NCBI GenBank assembly: GCA_900540475.1
Contig: UQGG01000001.1
Location: forward strand, 62,001-126,000
Length of the DNA stretch: 64,000 nucleotides
Source: an uncultured Robinsoniella sp.
Lineage (GTDB): Bacteria > Bacillota > Clostridia > Lachnospirales > Lachnospiraceae
Direction of reading: 5' to 3'
The position numbers were made by a program, and so were the translations under genes. Below, one piece after another: positions 48,666 to 56,722 of this stretch. The notes beneath the pieces were generated by a model, which did not search any database, was not told the origin of the DNA, and worked only from the letters and a program-made list of their open reading frames with translations. How positions within the stretch are numbered: the stretch's first letter is position 1; every line of letters begins with the position of its first letter.

Positions 48666-49664
48666 TTAATTTCTCGGCCGGCGGACTTTTGACGATTCCC
48701 TGGGCTTAGATTTCTTTTCATAATCATCATATGCCTGTACAATTTTCTGCACCAACGGATGTCTTACAACATCCTTGCTGGTTAACATACAAAAAGAAAT
48801 ATCCTCTACTTTTTTCAAAACCTGAACGGCAACGTCCAGACCTGATTTTGTAGCAGCGGGAAGATCTTTTTGCGTTAAATCCCCGGTTACGATGACTTTT
48901 GATCCAAAACCGATTCTGGTAAGGAACATTTTCATCTGTGCAGGCGTGGTATTCTGGGCTTCATCCAGAATAATATAGGCATTATCCAGGGTTCTTCCCC
49001 TCATGTATGCCAGCGGTGCAACTTCGATCAGTCCCTTTTCCATATTTTTCTGGAAGCTGTCCGGTCCCATGATCTGATACAGGGCATCATACAGCGGCCG
49101 CAGATACGGATCTACCTTACTTTGCAGGTCCCCGGGCAGAAAGCCCAGCTTCTCTCCAGCTTCAATGGCAGGCCGGGTCAGAATAATGCGGCTTACCTCA
49201 TCATTTTTAAACGCATTGATTGCCATCGCCATGGCAAGATAAGTCTTACCCGTACCGGCAGGCCCGATTCCGAATACAATCATCTTTTCACGTATGGCAT
49301 CCACATATTTCTTCTGACCCAGTGTCTTAGGTTTGATTTGTTTACCGCTGATGGTATTGCAGATACAGTCTCTGTCAATTTCAACAATTGCAGATTCTTT
49401 ATCTTCAAAAGACAGGGCAATGGTATAATCTACATTCTGTTCACTGATGATATTGCCCTTTTTTGATAATTCCACCAGCTGTAAAATAATGTTCTTTGCC
49501 TTCAGGGCGGCGGCTTCACTTCCCAGAATCTTTAAAGCGCCTTCCCTGGAGATTATCGTTACGTTCAGTGTTTTTTCAATTTTCTTAATGTGCTGGTCAA
49601 ACTGGCCGAACACATTCTTCTCATGTTCCATGGGAACAGAGGTTATGATTTCAACGATGCTCAT
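48666..49664 (-). CDS. phoH: PhoH family ATPase
   Basis: 332 residues. The P-loop is GIGPAGTGKTYLAMAMAI, followed by LTRPAIEAGEKLGFLPGDLQ and NAYIILDEAQNTTPAQMKMF, the PhoH signature. The N-terminal domain is KH-like. An RNA helicase or nucleotide hydrolase role in RNA metabolism with YbeY is likely. It overlaps the end of yqfD by 4 bases (ATGA). Confidence 0.95.
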   Translation of the reverse strand: MSIVEIITSVPMEHEKNVFGQFDQHIKKIEKTLNVTIISREGALKILGSEAAALKAKNIILQLVELSKKGNIISEQNVDYTIALSFEDKESAIVEIDRDCICNTISGKQIKPKTLGQKKYVDAIREKMIVFGIGPAGTGKTYLAMAMAINAFKNDEVSRIILTRPAIEAGEKLGFLPGDLQSKVDPYLRPLYDALYQIMGPDSFQKNMEKGLIEVAPLAYMRGRTLDNAYIILDEAQNTTPAQMKMFLTRIGFGSKVIVTGDLTQKDLPAATKSGLDVAVQVLKKVEDISFCMLTSKDVVRHPLVQKIVQAYDDYEKKSKPRESSKVRRPRN

Positions 49665-50890
49665 TCACTTATAGTTCCTTCCTGTGGAGAAGCAATGATT
49701 TCTGTTGGGACTCTTTTGCCTGCTTTCCCAATCACAATTAATTCTCCTTCTGCTTTACAGGTTTTCTCACCTACGTCTATTTTAACATTATTTTCAAATA
49801 TTTGAACCCCTTTTTCCTGAATTTTTTCAATAAATTTATTAAGAGTTTCTGTTGCTTTGTTTATTGCCTCTTCTTTACTGTATTTTTTGTCTGCAATCCG
49901 GTACTCTTTTACCACGGATTTACCAAAGCTCAGGGGCAGATAAAAGTCTTGGGTCAGCATTGCCTGATACTCCTGGGTTACGGTATCGGACTGTTCAAAA
50001 TTCGAGGAAGGGTGGTTGATTCCTATGATATCCTGAAATACCTTCAGATAAAATCCTTCTTTTTCAAGTCCCGTATACTGCTTCTTTTTATAATTCAGCG
50101 GAAATTCATTTACATAGGGGTAACTGGTTTTCACGTAAATATCCGCATCCGAGGGAACATAGCGCACATTGCTCACCTCTCCGCTGTCATTTAAGATTTC
50201 CAGCTTTCCAAGTACCAGAATGTCACCTTCCTTTATCTCATCCCCCACTTTTACCTGGGGAGCACCGGCTCTTGTAATCATCTTGACGATGGTGCCGTTT
50301 ACATTGGAAATAATATCGCTGTCATCGTATTCTTTTTCTTCCGCCAGTTCCAGATCGGTGTTTTCCTGGACATCGATAAACAGGCGGGTGCCCTTAATTC
50401 TCACCGAAACCCAGATAAAGTCGGAAAATTGACGCCGCAGTGCAGCGGCAAGTTCTTTGCAGTCGATGCCGGATTTTTTTGCGCCATGGCCGGCACCGTT
50501 TTCGTTCAGGTATTCCAGTATAACTTCCCTTGTCTCAGAGTAATTCCCTTCAATTCGGATATCCCAGATAAAGCAGGAAAGCAAAAACAACATTGCCAGG
50601 CAGACGAGAAAGCCTGCCAGAAACAGCTTCCTTTTTTTATGCCGGTGGAGAAAAAAGGGAAGGCCATAACGTTTTTTAATTGCTATTTTTGTCCCTGACT
50701 TTCGCACCAGAGGACGGATCTGGCGGAAATCCTTAATGGTCATGTTCACTTCGTAACAGGTATCGGCAGGTAGTAAATTCCATAAGTAAATATAGTGGTT
50801 GGCACAGAGGTTTAAAAACCGTTCATAGGAATTTCCCTGTACCCGGACTCTAACATAGCCCTTTATGAACTGCAACAGCTTTTTTATCAA
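49661..50890 (-). CDS. yqfD: Sporulation protein YqfD
   Basis: 409 residues. The N-terminal cytoplasmic part begins LLQFIKGYVRVRVQGNSYERF, then a transmembrane helix (about 91-108: LFLAGFLVCLAMLFLLSC) and an extracytoplasmic region with VNGTIVKMITRAGAPQVKVG. It is needed for efficient sporulation in Bacillus and belongs to the mother-cell sigma-E regulon there. The start is TTG at 50890 with GGAGG 8 bases upstream. It lies 17 bases after yqfC. Confidence 0.92.
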   Translation of the reverse strand: MIKKLLQFIKGYVRVRVQGNSYERFLNLCANHYIYLWNLLPADTCYEVNMTIKDFRQIRPLVRKSGTKIAIKKRYGLPFFLHRHKKRKLFLAGFLVCLAMLFLLSCFIWDIRIEGNYSETREVILEYLNENGAGHGAKKSGIDCKELAAALRRQFSDFIWVSVRIKGTRLFIDVQENTDLELAEEKEYDDSDIISNVNGTIVKMITRAGAPQVKVGDEIKEGDILVLGKLEILNDSGEVSNVRYVPSDADIYVKTSYPYVNEFPLNYKKKQYTGLEKEGFYLKVFQDIIGINHPSSNFEQSDTVTQEYQAMLTQDFYLPLSFGKSVVKEYRIADKKYSKEEAINKATETLNKFIEKIQEKGVQIFENNVKIDVGEKTCKAEGELIVIGKAGKRVPTEIIASPQEGTISE

Positions 50891-50907
50891 ACAGAGCCCC
50901 TCCTGGT

Positions 50908-51183
50908 TTATAAATAGTTTATCTGTTCGATATGTCCTCTCACTTTCAGTTCATCGCTGGTATAATACATAATCACCAGATGTTTCCCCAGAATCTCCAA
51001 TTTACAGGTTTTCGTGGCTAACATTAGCCGGTTATCCGTATATTCAATAATACCTCTATAATTTTCGATAAAGGCTTCCTCTTGTCCTGTAAGTGATACC
51101 AGTACTGCTCCAAGAGTCAGGTCATCTGGTATTTCCATTGCCTGGGTCATCTTATAATACAACGGCTTTTTCTTCGAACTCAT
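50908..51183 (-). CDS. yqfC: YabP/YqfC family sporulation protein
   Basis: 91 residues, complete. The family pattern runs through LGAVLVSLTGQEEAFIENYR and CKLEILGKHLVIMYYTSDEL. YqfC and YqfD are encoded together in spore formers; their exact role in engulfment-stage forespore development is unknown. It heads the yqfC-yqfD-phoH-ybeY unit. A sigma-E-like promoter candidate lies 26-54 bases upstream. Confidence 0.9.
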   Translation of the reverse strand: MSSKKKPLYYKMTQAMEIPDDLTLGAVLVSLTGQEEAFIENYRGIIEYTDNRLMLATKTCKLEILGKHLVIMYYTSDELKVRGHIEQINYL

Positions 51184-51208
51184 ATACTATTTTTGCCTTT
51201 TATTACAC

Positions 51209-51237
51209 AATATATGAGAAAATTATTTACTTATACC
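51209..51237 (-). promoter_or_regulatory. Candidate sigma-E-type promoter of yqfC
   Basis: On the minus strand GGTATAA (51231-51237) and CATATATT (51209-51216) are 14 bases apart. This resembles sigma-E promoters of spore formers (-35 ending ATA, -10 CATAnnnT). The -35 falls inside the 3' end of the DUF2284 gene. The fit is by eye; yqfC belongs to the sigma-E regulon in Bacillus. Confidence 0.35.
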
Positions 51238-51784
51238 TGCCAAAAAAAATCATTCCAAACCAGGTCACTGTGGTGCTGTCATAAAAGAAATCGATCTGAC
51301 ATTTTTCGGCGGATTCGGTTACCAGAATGCCATAGCTTTCAATGCAGGGAAACATCTGGTCCGGATGGCGGCAGGGAGACTCCGGGTAGGTGCAGTGTTC
51401 ACAGACATGACAGGATTCACTGGAAAGTGCCATACATTCTTCCTGCAGACTGCTCTGGATATCCCGAAGCAGGCCTCTTGTGACTTTTTCATGTTCCGTC
51501 CGCGTGGCAAGGGTCTCCTCTAGAATGGCGGTATCATGTACCTCAGCCAGGGTGGTAAATAAAAGAGCTTTTTTATAATGCAGGCATTTGCTGTGACAGT
51601 CTTCCACACTGCCCACTGCCGGCGGACAGGACCAGGTGGTGCCGTAACATTCGCATTCCTGCTGGCAGATCTGCCGGACATTTTCCGAAAAAACCAGCTC
51701 ACTGGTGTCTAAAAATCCATACTGGCAGATGGGATAGGAAGCGATTAGAGCTTCCAGGTTTTCTAAGTTACTGATTTCTTTCAT
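51227..51784 (-). CDS. DUF2284 predicted metal-binding protein
   Basis: 185 residues, cysteine-rich. Conserved Cys groups: CQQECECYGTTWSCPPAVG (about 40-58) and CHVCEHCTYPESPCRHPDQM (about 122-141). This pattern fits DUF2284, thought to bind metal or Fe-S clusters; function unknown. It has no membrane segment. It lies 43 bases upstream of yqfC and 242 bases after the luxC stop; the palindrome at 51865-52031 separates it from that operon. Confidence 0.88.
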   Translation of the reverse strand: MKEISNLENLEALIASYPICQYGFLDTSELVFSENVRQICQQECECYGTTWSCPPAVGSVEDCHSKCLHYKKALLFTTLAEVHDTAILEETLATRTEHEKVTRGLLRDIQSSLQEECMALSSESCHVCEHCTYPESPCRHPDQMFPCIESYGILVTESAEKCQIDFFYDSTTVTWFGMIFFGRYK

Positions 51785-51827
51785 GTTACTGTTCTCCTAA
51801 AAATTTATTTGACTTCGGTAAAATTGT

Positions 51828-52031
51828 GGAGGCAAGTGTTATCCGGCTGTGATTTCATTCCCAGCCTAGTGCCTCCCGGCATAAATACGTCGATATATAG
51901 TGCCTGATATCTGTGTCAGGTGTGCGTCTGTGAATCAACGGCGTAGCGGGCTACGACTAGATTCACAGACGTGCAGCTGGCGCAGATAGCGGGTGCTATA
52001 TAGTGGCGTATTTACGCCGGGAGGTTCTAGG
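51828..52031. repeat. 167-bp palindromic element at the luxC 3' end
   Basis: The two 65-bp arms (51872-51936 and 51960-52024) are about 80 percent complementary and enclose a 23-base loop with its own hairpin (CGTAGCGGGCTACG). Pairing extends outward to CCTAG (51865-51869) and CTAGG (52027-52031), which carries the luxC stop codon. A competing hairpin, GGAGGCA 51828-51834 with TGCCTCC 51870-51876, overlaps the left arm. Many arm differences are G-U compatible, so the RNA could fold well. The rest of the 242-bp gap shows no gene. Confidence 0.8.
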
Positions 52032-53268
52032 AGTGCCCGACTTCTACAAGCCGAACATACTGCTGCAGGGAAAATCTTCCGTCATGGGTCATTCCCATCT
52101 GTTTATCAGACATTTCCCCGATGCTGATAATATTGGTAAGCCCTGTCCGGGACAGTTTCTGTATCAAAGGAGCGCTAAATGGATAAATGCCTGCTGTCTG
52201 CAGATAAAGCTTAGATTTAAGCAATGCAGCTCCTATTCTGTCCTGCTTCAGAGGCTTTACCCAGATATTGCCATAGAGCAGGGACAATTCCAGATCCGAA
52301 TCCCGTTTGCAGGTAACGCTGCTTCTTTGGTTCTGGTAAATGATTTCCTTTTCATTTAAATTTTCCAGCCGTCTTGTGAGGGCTTCCAGGGTCAGTTTTC
52401 CCTGAAGATAATCCGGAAGTTCATATTCCGGTTCGATTTCTCCCAATATTTTTGCAAAGCGTTTTCCAAAAGCTGCTGCGTCTTCAAAGTTATCCGTATC
52501 CAAATATATGCCCTGGCAGGAATTGCACAGCAGCTGGTTTGTCTCAAACATATGATGAGCCAGCTTGACAAGGAGAGAATCGGGAACCCCCATATCCTGT
52601 ACATAGCAGAAGCTGAGTTTGTGTCCCCACTCCACGATCTCTGCATTTACCGGGGCATTCTTTCTCACCGCGTCTATTGCATCATCCGATCCCCATACGA
52701 CAATGGTATTTGCAAAGTTCATCAGTTTTTGTACAGTCAGAAGATCGGATGACGGTGTGTCAAATACATAGATATATTCTTTAAGCCTTGGTTCATATTC
52801 TATAAGCTTTTTCAGCAGGAAAACGGAAAGCCCGTGATCAGCGGAGGGGAGTTTCAAAATGTTTATATTTCCGGTCAGCAGCCCTTCCAGAACACTGTAC
52901 GCAGGCAGGATATCCATATTCCCTGCTGCTATATGAAAAAGTACACCTTTGGGCACAATCAGAATATGATCACCCTGTTTCAGGGAATCCAGCTCACGGG
53001 ATGTTCTTTTACTCAGCGCATCTTTTTGAAAGGTTTCCACCAATGTATGTATCTCCTCTTTCGTTATCTCCTCATGTTGGAAAAAGGGTGCGAATTCTTT
53101 ATTTAAATTTCCATTTAAAAAGTCATCTGTAAATCGTCCGGCTGCATCCAATACCGTCTGACGATCAAGAGATTTATTGGATAAAGTATCCACGATCTGA
53201 TTGGAAACCAGTTCAATCGCCCTTTCCGTTTCCGTATTGCTCCATAGATTGCCATTGATCAGCAGCAT
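52027..53268 (-). CDS. luxC: LuxC-like acyl-CoA/acyl-protein reductase
   Basis: 413 residues, an aldehyde-dehydrogenase-fold protein of the LuxC family. KGVLFHIAAGNMDILPAYSVLEG and TNIIS motifs (quoted in parts: HIAAGNMD, LPAYSVLEG) and the nucleophile region FETNQLLCNSCQGIYL, with Cys248 (Cys251 close by) in the place of the catalytic cysteine. In luminous bacteria LuxC reduces an acyl group passed from LuxE to fatty aldehyde using NADPH. Here luxE lies directly upstream and their start/stop share a base (TAATG), with the ribosome site inside the last luxE codons, so they are made together. No luxA, luxB or luxD is present. The stop falls in the right arm of the 167-bp palindrome. Confidence 0.88.
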   Translation of the reverse strand: MLLINGNLWSNTETERAIELVSNQIVDTLSNKSLDRQTVLDAAGRFTDDFLNGNLNKEFAPFFQHEEITKEEIHTLVETFQKDALSKRTSRELDSLKQGDHILIVPKGVLFHIAAGNMDILPAYSVLEGLLTGNINILKLPSADHGLSVFLLKKLIEYEPRLKEYIYVFDTPSSDLLTVQKLMNFANTIVVWGSDDAIDAVRKNAPVNAEIVEWGHKLSFCYVQDMGVPDSLLVKLAHHMFETNQLLCNSCQGIYLDTDNFEDAAAFGKRFAKILGEIEPEYELPDYLQGKLTLEALTRRLENLNEKEIIYQNQRSSVTCKRDSDLELSLLYGNIWVKPLKQDRIGAALLKSKLYLQTAGIYPFSAPLIQKLSRTGLTNIISIGEMSDKQMGMTHDGRFSLQQYVRLVEVGHS

Positions 53269-54383
53269 TAAATTCCTCCTTCCAAAATGTCTTTAGCCCC
53301 TGCGGAACAGGTTTTTACATCCTGTACGCCCACTCGTCCCAGAATTTCCAGATAATCACTTTCAATACCGCAGCCGCATTCTTCATGAGAATGGATGCAG
53401 CCCAGGTCATCTGTCATAATACTCATAATGGGAATGCTGGAATGTACGGGTGTCATCAGGTTAATCAATCCGGTTTTTCCTTTTTCCAGAGGTTCCAGGG
53501 TCCGCACATCGCGGATGATTACCCTGGCGTAAGAAGGAATGTGGAAATGATGGTTTTTACAGGTACAGTAGAGAACAGGATGTTCGGCTGCACCAAAAAA
53601 TTCATGAATCTGCTCCTGTCCGATCCCCAGTGTCTGCTCAGCCAGAGCATAGAGTTTTTCCTTGGAAATCTCCTGCTGGGAGAACTGTTTCCAGCCACCT
53701 CCAAGCAGGATTTTAGATCCTTTGGGAAGGCGGCAGCTCAGATTGGCTTCCTGCATTTTTTCCAGCAGGAAGAACAGATAAGAGGGGAAACCAATAATGC
53801 GGACAGCAGTCTTTTTCTGAGCCAGGGTCATAGTTCTCTTCAGCAATCCTTCCAGGTTTAGCTGGTATTTTCCGTTTTTATACGTCAGGGCATACTTTCT
53901 GGAAACAGGCAGGGCATACAGAGAAGACAAAGTGGCTGTTTTGGATATCACTGTTTTATTTTCACGTACCGGCTGATATCCCAGCATGATATAGTGAGTT
54001 GGTTTCAGGGAAAAAAGCCGGTGTATCTTACCCAGGCGGATTGCCATTTTGGCAAGGAGCAAAATTTCCCCCGGAGAGTAACTGATTTGGCTGACCTTTC
54101 CGCTGGTACCCGACGATGTCACTTCTACAAAGGAAGAATGCTCCAGGGATATATCATTTCTTTTTAAATAGGAAGTAGGGATTACCGGTATGCGGTACAG
54201 GTCTTCTTCTGATTTTAGCTGTTCTGGGTCAAAACCATTTAATTTGCAAATTTCCCGGTATGGGTTTGAATTTTCATAGAAATCCCTGCAGGCTGCTTTC
54301 ATTCCATGAAAAAAGAACTCCCGGTTTTGCTGATAATTGTAAGAATTTTTGGTTCCAAATAATTTTCGTAATTTTTTATCCAT
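53268..54383 (-). CDS. luxE: LuxE-like acyl-protein synthetase
   Basis: 371 residues, close to the 370-380 of LuxE. The adenylate-forming motif is VTSSGTSGKVSQ (88-99), without the Pro-Lys usually following in acyl-CoA synthetases. GFPSYLFFLLEKM, FGAAEHPVLYC, MTDDLGCIHSHEECGCG and LEILGRVGVQD follow as in LuxE. Cys359, 12 residues from the C-terminus, is in the right place to be the acyl-carrying cysteine (Cys364 in Photobacterium LuxE). It should activate a fatty acid with ATP and hold it as a thioester for LuxC. It is 21 bases after the DUF4003 gene; a good AAAGGGAG site precedes the ATG. Confidence 0.87.
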   Translation of the reverse strand: MDKKLRKLFGTKNSYNYQQNREFFFHGMKAACRDFYENSNPYREICKLNGFDPEQLKSEEDLYRIPVIPTSYLKRNDISLEHSSFVEVTSSGTSGKVSQISYSPGEILLLAKMAIRLGKIHRLFSLKPTHYIMLGYQPVRENKTVISKTATLSSLYALPVSRKYALTYKNGKYQLNLEGLLKRTMTLAQKKTAVRIIGFPSYLFFLLEKMQEANLSCRLPKGSKILLGGGWKQFSQQEISKEKLYALAEQTLGIGQEQIHEFFGAAEHPVLYCTCKNHHFHIPSYARVIIRDVRTLEPLEKGKTGLINLMTPVHSSIPIMSIMTDDLGCIHSHEECGCGIESDYLEILGRVGVQDVKTCSAGAKDILEGGI

Positions 54384-54404
54384 AACGTCTCTCCCTTTGT
54401 ACCA

Positions 54405-55397
54405 TCAGGACGACGAACTGGAAGCAGATGCTGCTGCTGCACCGGCTGCTGCTGCGGAGGCACAGAGTGCAGCCTGCTGTGCGATCACCAGGGATACCAC
54501 TCCATTGAGAGCGGCTGTCTTCATAGGCTGAAGCTGCGGCATATAGTCACACATGGTCAGAACGCCGGCATACATCAGACGCTGTCTGGCACCAATGCCA
54601 AATGCTCCGAAACCTTTCTGGGGATGGAGATAATCGTCCACATCCATGATATCCTGTGCCAGTGTTTTTACATCGGTATCTAAAAGTGCCAGCACACCCA
54701 ATGTAGCAAGTTCGTAGCTTGTGCCATATTTATGTCCGTGGGCTTTCAGATAATCGAATAATGCCATCGCTTTTTCACACTTTAACTCTGCTGACCCTTC
54801 ACCCAATGCCAGGATATGGCTTAAGGACTGTACGGCATTCCCTGAAAAGAAGTAAGGTTTAAGAAGCGTATAGCAGCGCTCCATTTCCTGCTCGATATAG
54901 ATATCATCCAGTTCGGAGAGGGCAAGCAGGGCGGCAAAGGAACTGTCTTCACCGGATGTGAGAAATGGATGTGCTTCCTTCATACGATTGTAGATCGTTC
55001 TGGTCCGATGGGTAATCTGTTCGTATTGTCCGGGTTCAGCCATATCTGAGATTACGGAGGCTGCTACCGTAAGGTATTCCGATCCCCAGAAAACTTCTTT
55101 TAACTTTCCGTAAATATCCAGTAATTGGTTTAGCTTATTCTCCGGACTGGGTGAAAGGGAAAGGGTTGACACCGTTGCCATCTTCGAAATGCCCCGGAAA
55201 TTTGAGAAAAAACCGGTCTTTTCTTTCAGGAGATCCCGGCAGTCTTTCATCACTCCGGCATCTGCCTGAAGCCCTCTGATTGTAAATAAGCTTGCACACA
55301 GCGGATAAATATAATAGCTCTCCCAACCGAATGCATTTTTTACAATGTCTCTGTTTTGTATAAAAAGCTGACAGCGTTTTTGTAATTCATCTCTCAT
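54405..55397 (-). CDS. DUF4003 family protein with Ala/Ser tail
   Basis: 330 residues, mainly alpha-helical in appearance, no signal peptide. Family segments: QNRDIVKNAFGWESYYIYPL, GEDSSFAALLALSELDD, GHKYGTSYELATLGVLALL, GFGAFGIGARQRLMYAGVLT. The last 18 residues are Ala, Gly and Ser only (ASAAAAGAAAASASSSSS). DUF4003 proteins have no known function. It is the first gene of the operon with luxE and luxC, so a role in acyl substrate supply or scaffolding is possible but unproven. The ATG at 55397 has AGGAGG 8 bases upstream; the ATG at 55415 overlaps that site. Confidence 0.85.
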   Translation of the reverse strand: MRDELQKRCQLFIQNRDIVKNAFGWESYYIYPLCASLFTIRGLQADAGVMKDCRDLLKEKTGFFSNFRGISKMATVSTLSLSPSPENKLNQLLDIYGKLKEVFWGSEYLTVAASVISDMAEPGQYEQITHRTRTIYNRMKEAHPFLTSGEDSSFAALLALSELDDIYIEQEMERCYTLLKPYFFSGNAVQSLSHILALGEGSAELKCEKAMALFDYLKAHGHKYGTSYELATLGVLALLDTDVKTLAQDIMDVDDYLHPQKGFGAFGIGARQRLMYAGVLTMCDYMPQLQPMKTAALNGVVSLVIAQQAALCASAAAAGAAAASASSSSS

Positions 55398-55455
55398 AAT
55401 TTTCGCCTCCTGCATGATCGTTTAAATGTTTGTGTTTTCAATATGTTCTACCGCT

Positions 55456-55484
55456 ATTATACATTAGAAAGTCAAGGAAGCCAA
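55456..55484 (-). promoter_or_regulatory. Promoter of the DUF4003-luxE-luxC operon
   Basis: On the minus strand a -35 TTGGCT (55479-55484) and a perfect -10 TATAAT (55456-55461) are 17 bases apart. The ATG of the DUF4003 gene is about 60 bases downstream. It lies just past the terminator of the flavodoxin operon, so the lux-like genes form their own transcription unit. Confidence 0.65.
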
Positions 55485-55523
55485 TCAAAAAAAGAAGTCT
55501 ATCTGATATTGGATAAACTTCTT
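55485..55523 (-). terminator. Terminator of the TetR-flavodoxin operon
   Basis: On the minus strand a 12-bp stem (AAGAAGTTTATC with GATAGACTTCTT; plus coordinates 55512-55523 and 55492-55503), one G-U pair, is followed at once by TTTTTTT. It starts 8 bases after the flavoprotein stop at 55532. Confidence 0.9.
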
Positions 55524-55531
55524 CTTTCATG

Positions 55532-56212
55532 CTATGAATTAAATTGACTAAACGAACTTTTAGTAATGCGTTGACTTGCCTGCCGGTGGATTTCCTTTGC
55601 CTTCATGCCATTTTGCCTGATCTCCTGCCTCCAGCCCACTTGTGCTGCGAACTTATAAGCAAATCGGGGAAAACCAGGTGATACATAAATATTATTTCTT
55701 GCTTTTTTGTATAGGATCATATCCTTCATATGAACAAGGGAAAGAACAATCTGTTTCATAGGACCCTTATCTGAGCTTTCGCTGCCCAACATCGGAAGCA
55801 TGCCTCCACCGCCTACGCCAATGCCATATCCCCAATTGGCACCTGCTTTTTGACACCAGCATTTTAACATATCAAGAGCGATTTTGTTCTGTCTGCCTTC
55901 ATAAAATCCACAGTTGGCGATAGCATAAACCATTCGTTTTTTCTTTGGCAAGTTCTGCTTTAAAGCAGTTTCCAGCTGAATCAGACAGCCGGTCATATGG
56001 GAAGGGAGTCCATCCACATAGAGAGGAAATATAAATAACAGCGTATCACATTCCGATATAAGGGAAAGCGTTTCTTGCTGGAATTCTTTTTTTCGCATGT
56101 GCAATTCCATTACTTCTGCATTTCCTGCAAACAGTGAGAGGAGCTTTTGGTACAGGTATTCTGAGTTGCTGTTTTTTACCTTGGGGCTGCAATTTATCAA
56201 TGCAAGCTTCAT
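55532..56212 (-). CDS. NAD(P)H-dependent FMN reductase-like flavodoxin
   Basis: 226 residues. The FMN phosphate loop is INCSPKVKNSNSEYLYQKL at the N-terminus, then LLFIFPLYVDGLPSHMTGCL and YAIANCGFYEG, as in NADPH-dependent FMN reductases and flavodoxin-fold oxidoreductases. The C-terminus carries an extra 60 residues with a basic end. It overlaps the upstream flavodoxin-like gene by 4 bases (ATGA), so the two are made together and may form a pair. A terminator follows directly. Confidence 0.85.
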   Translation of the reverse strand: MKLALINCSPKVKNSNSEYLYQKLLSLFAGNAEVMELHMRKKEFQQETLSLISECDTLLFIFPLYVDGLPSHMTGCLIQLETALKQNLPKKKRMVYAIANCGFYEGRQNKIALDMLKCWCQKAGANWGYGIGVGGGGMLPMLGSESSDKGPMKQIVLSLVHMKDMILYKKARNNIYVSPGFPRFAYKFAAQVGWRQEIRQNGMKAKEIHRQASQRITKSSFSQFNS

Positions 56213-56718
56213 ACTTCAGTTCCTCCTTTTATTTGGTCAGGACTTCTAAAAAAAGAAACTTTACGAACCTTACAGTAAAAGTTGATGGAATTTGCTTTCA
56301 CAAGTTCTTTTGCAATTTCTTTTTCCTCTTCTGTGATTGCTTCGCCGTAGAAATGTACGGTCAACTCAAACTCCTTTTTATAACGCTGCTTGTGATGCAT
56401 TTCTCCATTTTTAATTACAAAGTCAGGATGAAGGTAAGGCAGGCTTCGATCCAATACGTTTTTTACAAAACTACTGAATCCACCATAACAGCACTTACTG
56501 ATGATCGTTATTTTTTCACTTTGCGAAATCAGATAACCCATGTCACCATAGGCATCGCTGCGTATCATGCAGGTGCCTGGTGTCTTTAACCAGCAGCCAA
56601 AGCAGCCAATGCATGGATGAATACCGGGGTCTTCTCCTATTACTAGGGTATCTTTGTCTGGATCTGGCATAAGTTTATGAAATTCTTCTTTTGGCAGATC
56701 ATGAATGATAAGTTTCAT
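56209..56718 (-). CDS. Flavodoxin-like protein with a CxxCxxC segment
   Basis: 169 residues. The Cys motif PCIGCFGCWLKTPGTC has C36, C39, C42 and C50, as in iron-sulfur flavoproteins and related FMN reductases. The first 35 residues (MKLIIHDLPKEEFHKLMPD) lack the usual Gly/Ser-rich FMN phosphate loop, so FMN binding may be weak or shared with its partner. IISKCCYGGFSSFVKNVLDR is the second flavin-side segment. It overlaps the downstream flavodoxin gene and is 4 bases after the TetR gene. Function not known. Confidence 0.8.
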   Translation of the reverse strand: MKLIIHDLPKEEFHKLMPDPDKDTLVIGEDPGIHPCIGCFGCWLKTPGTCMIRSDAYGDMGYLISQSEKITIISKCCYGGFSSFVKNVLDRSLPYLHPDFVIKNGEMHHKQRYKKEFELTVHFYGEAITEEEKEIAKELVKANSINFYCKVRKVSFFRSPDQIKGGTEV

Positions 56719-56722
56719 TTAT

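Noticed and set aside
52027..55397. Bioluminescence operon
   Set aside because: luxA, luxB and luxD are not present and the organism type is anaerobic; only the aldehyde-forming half is there.
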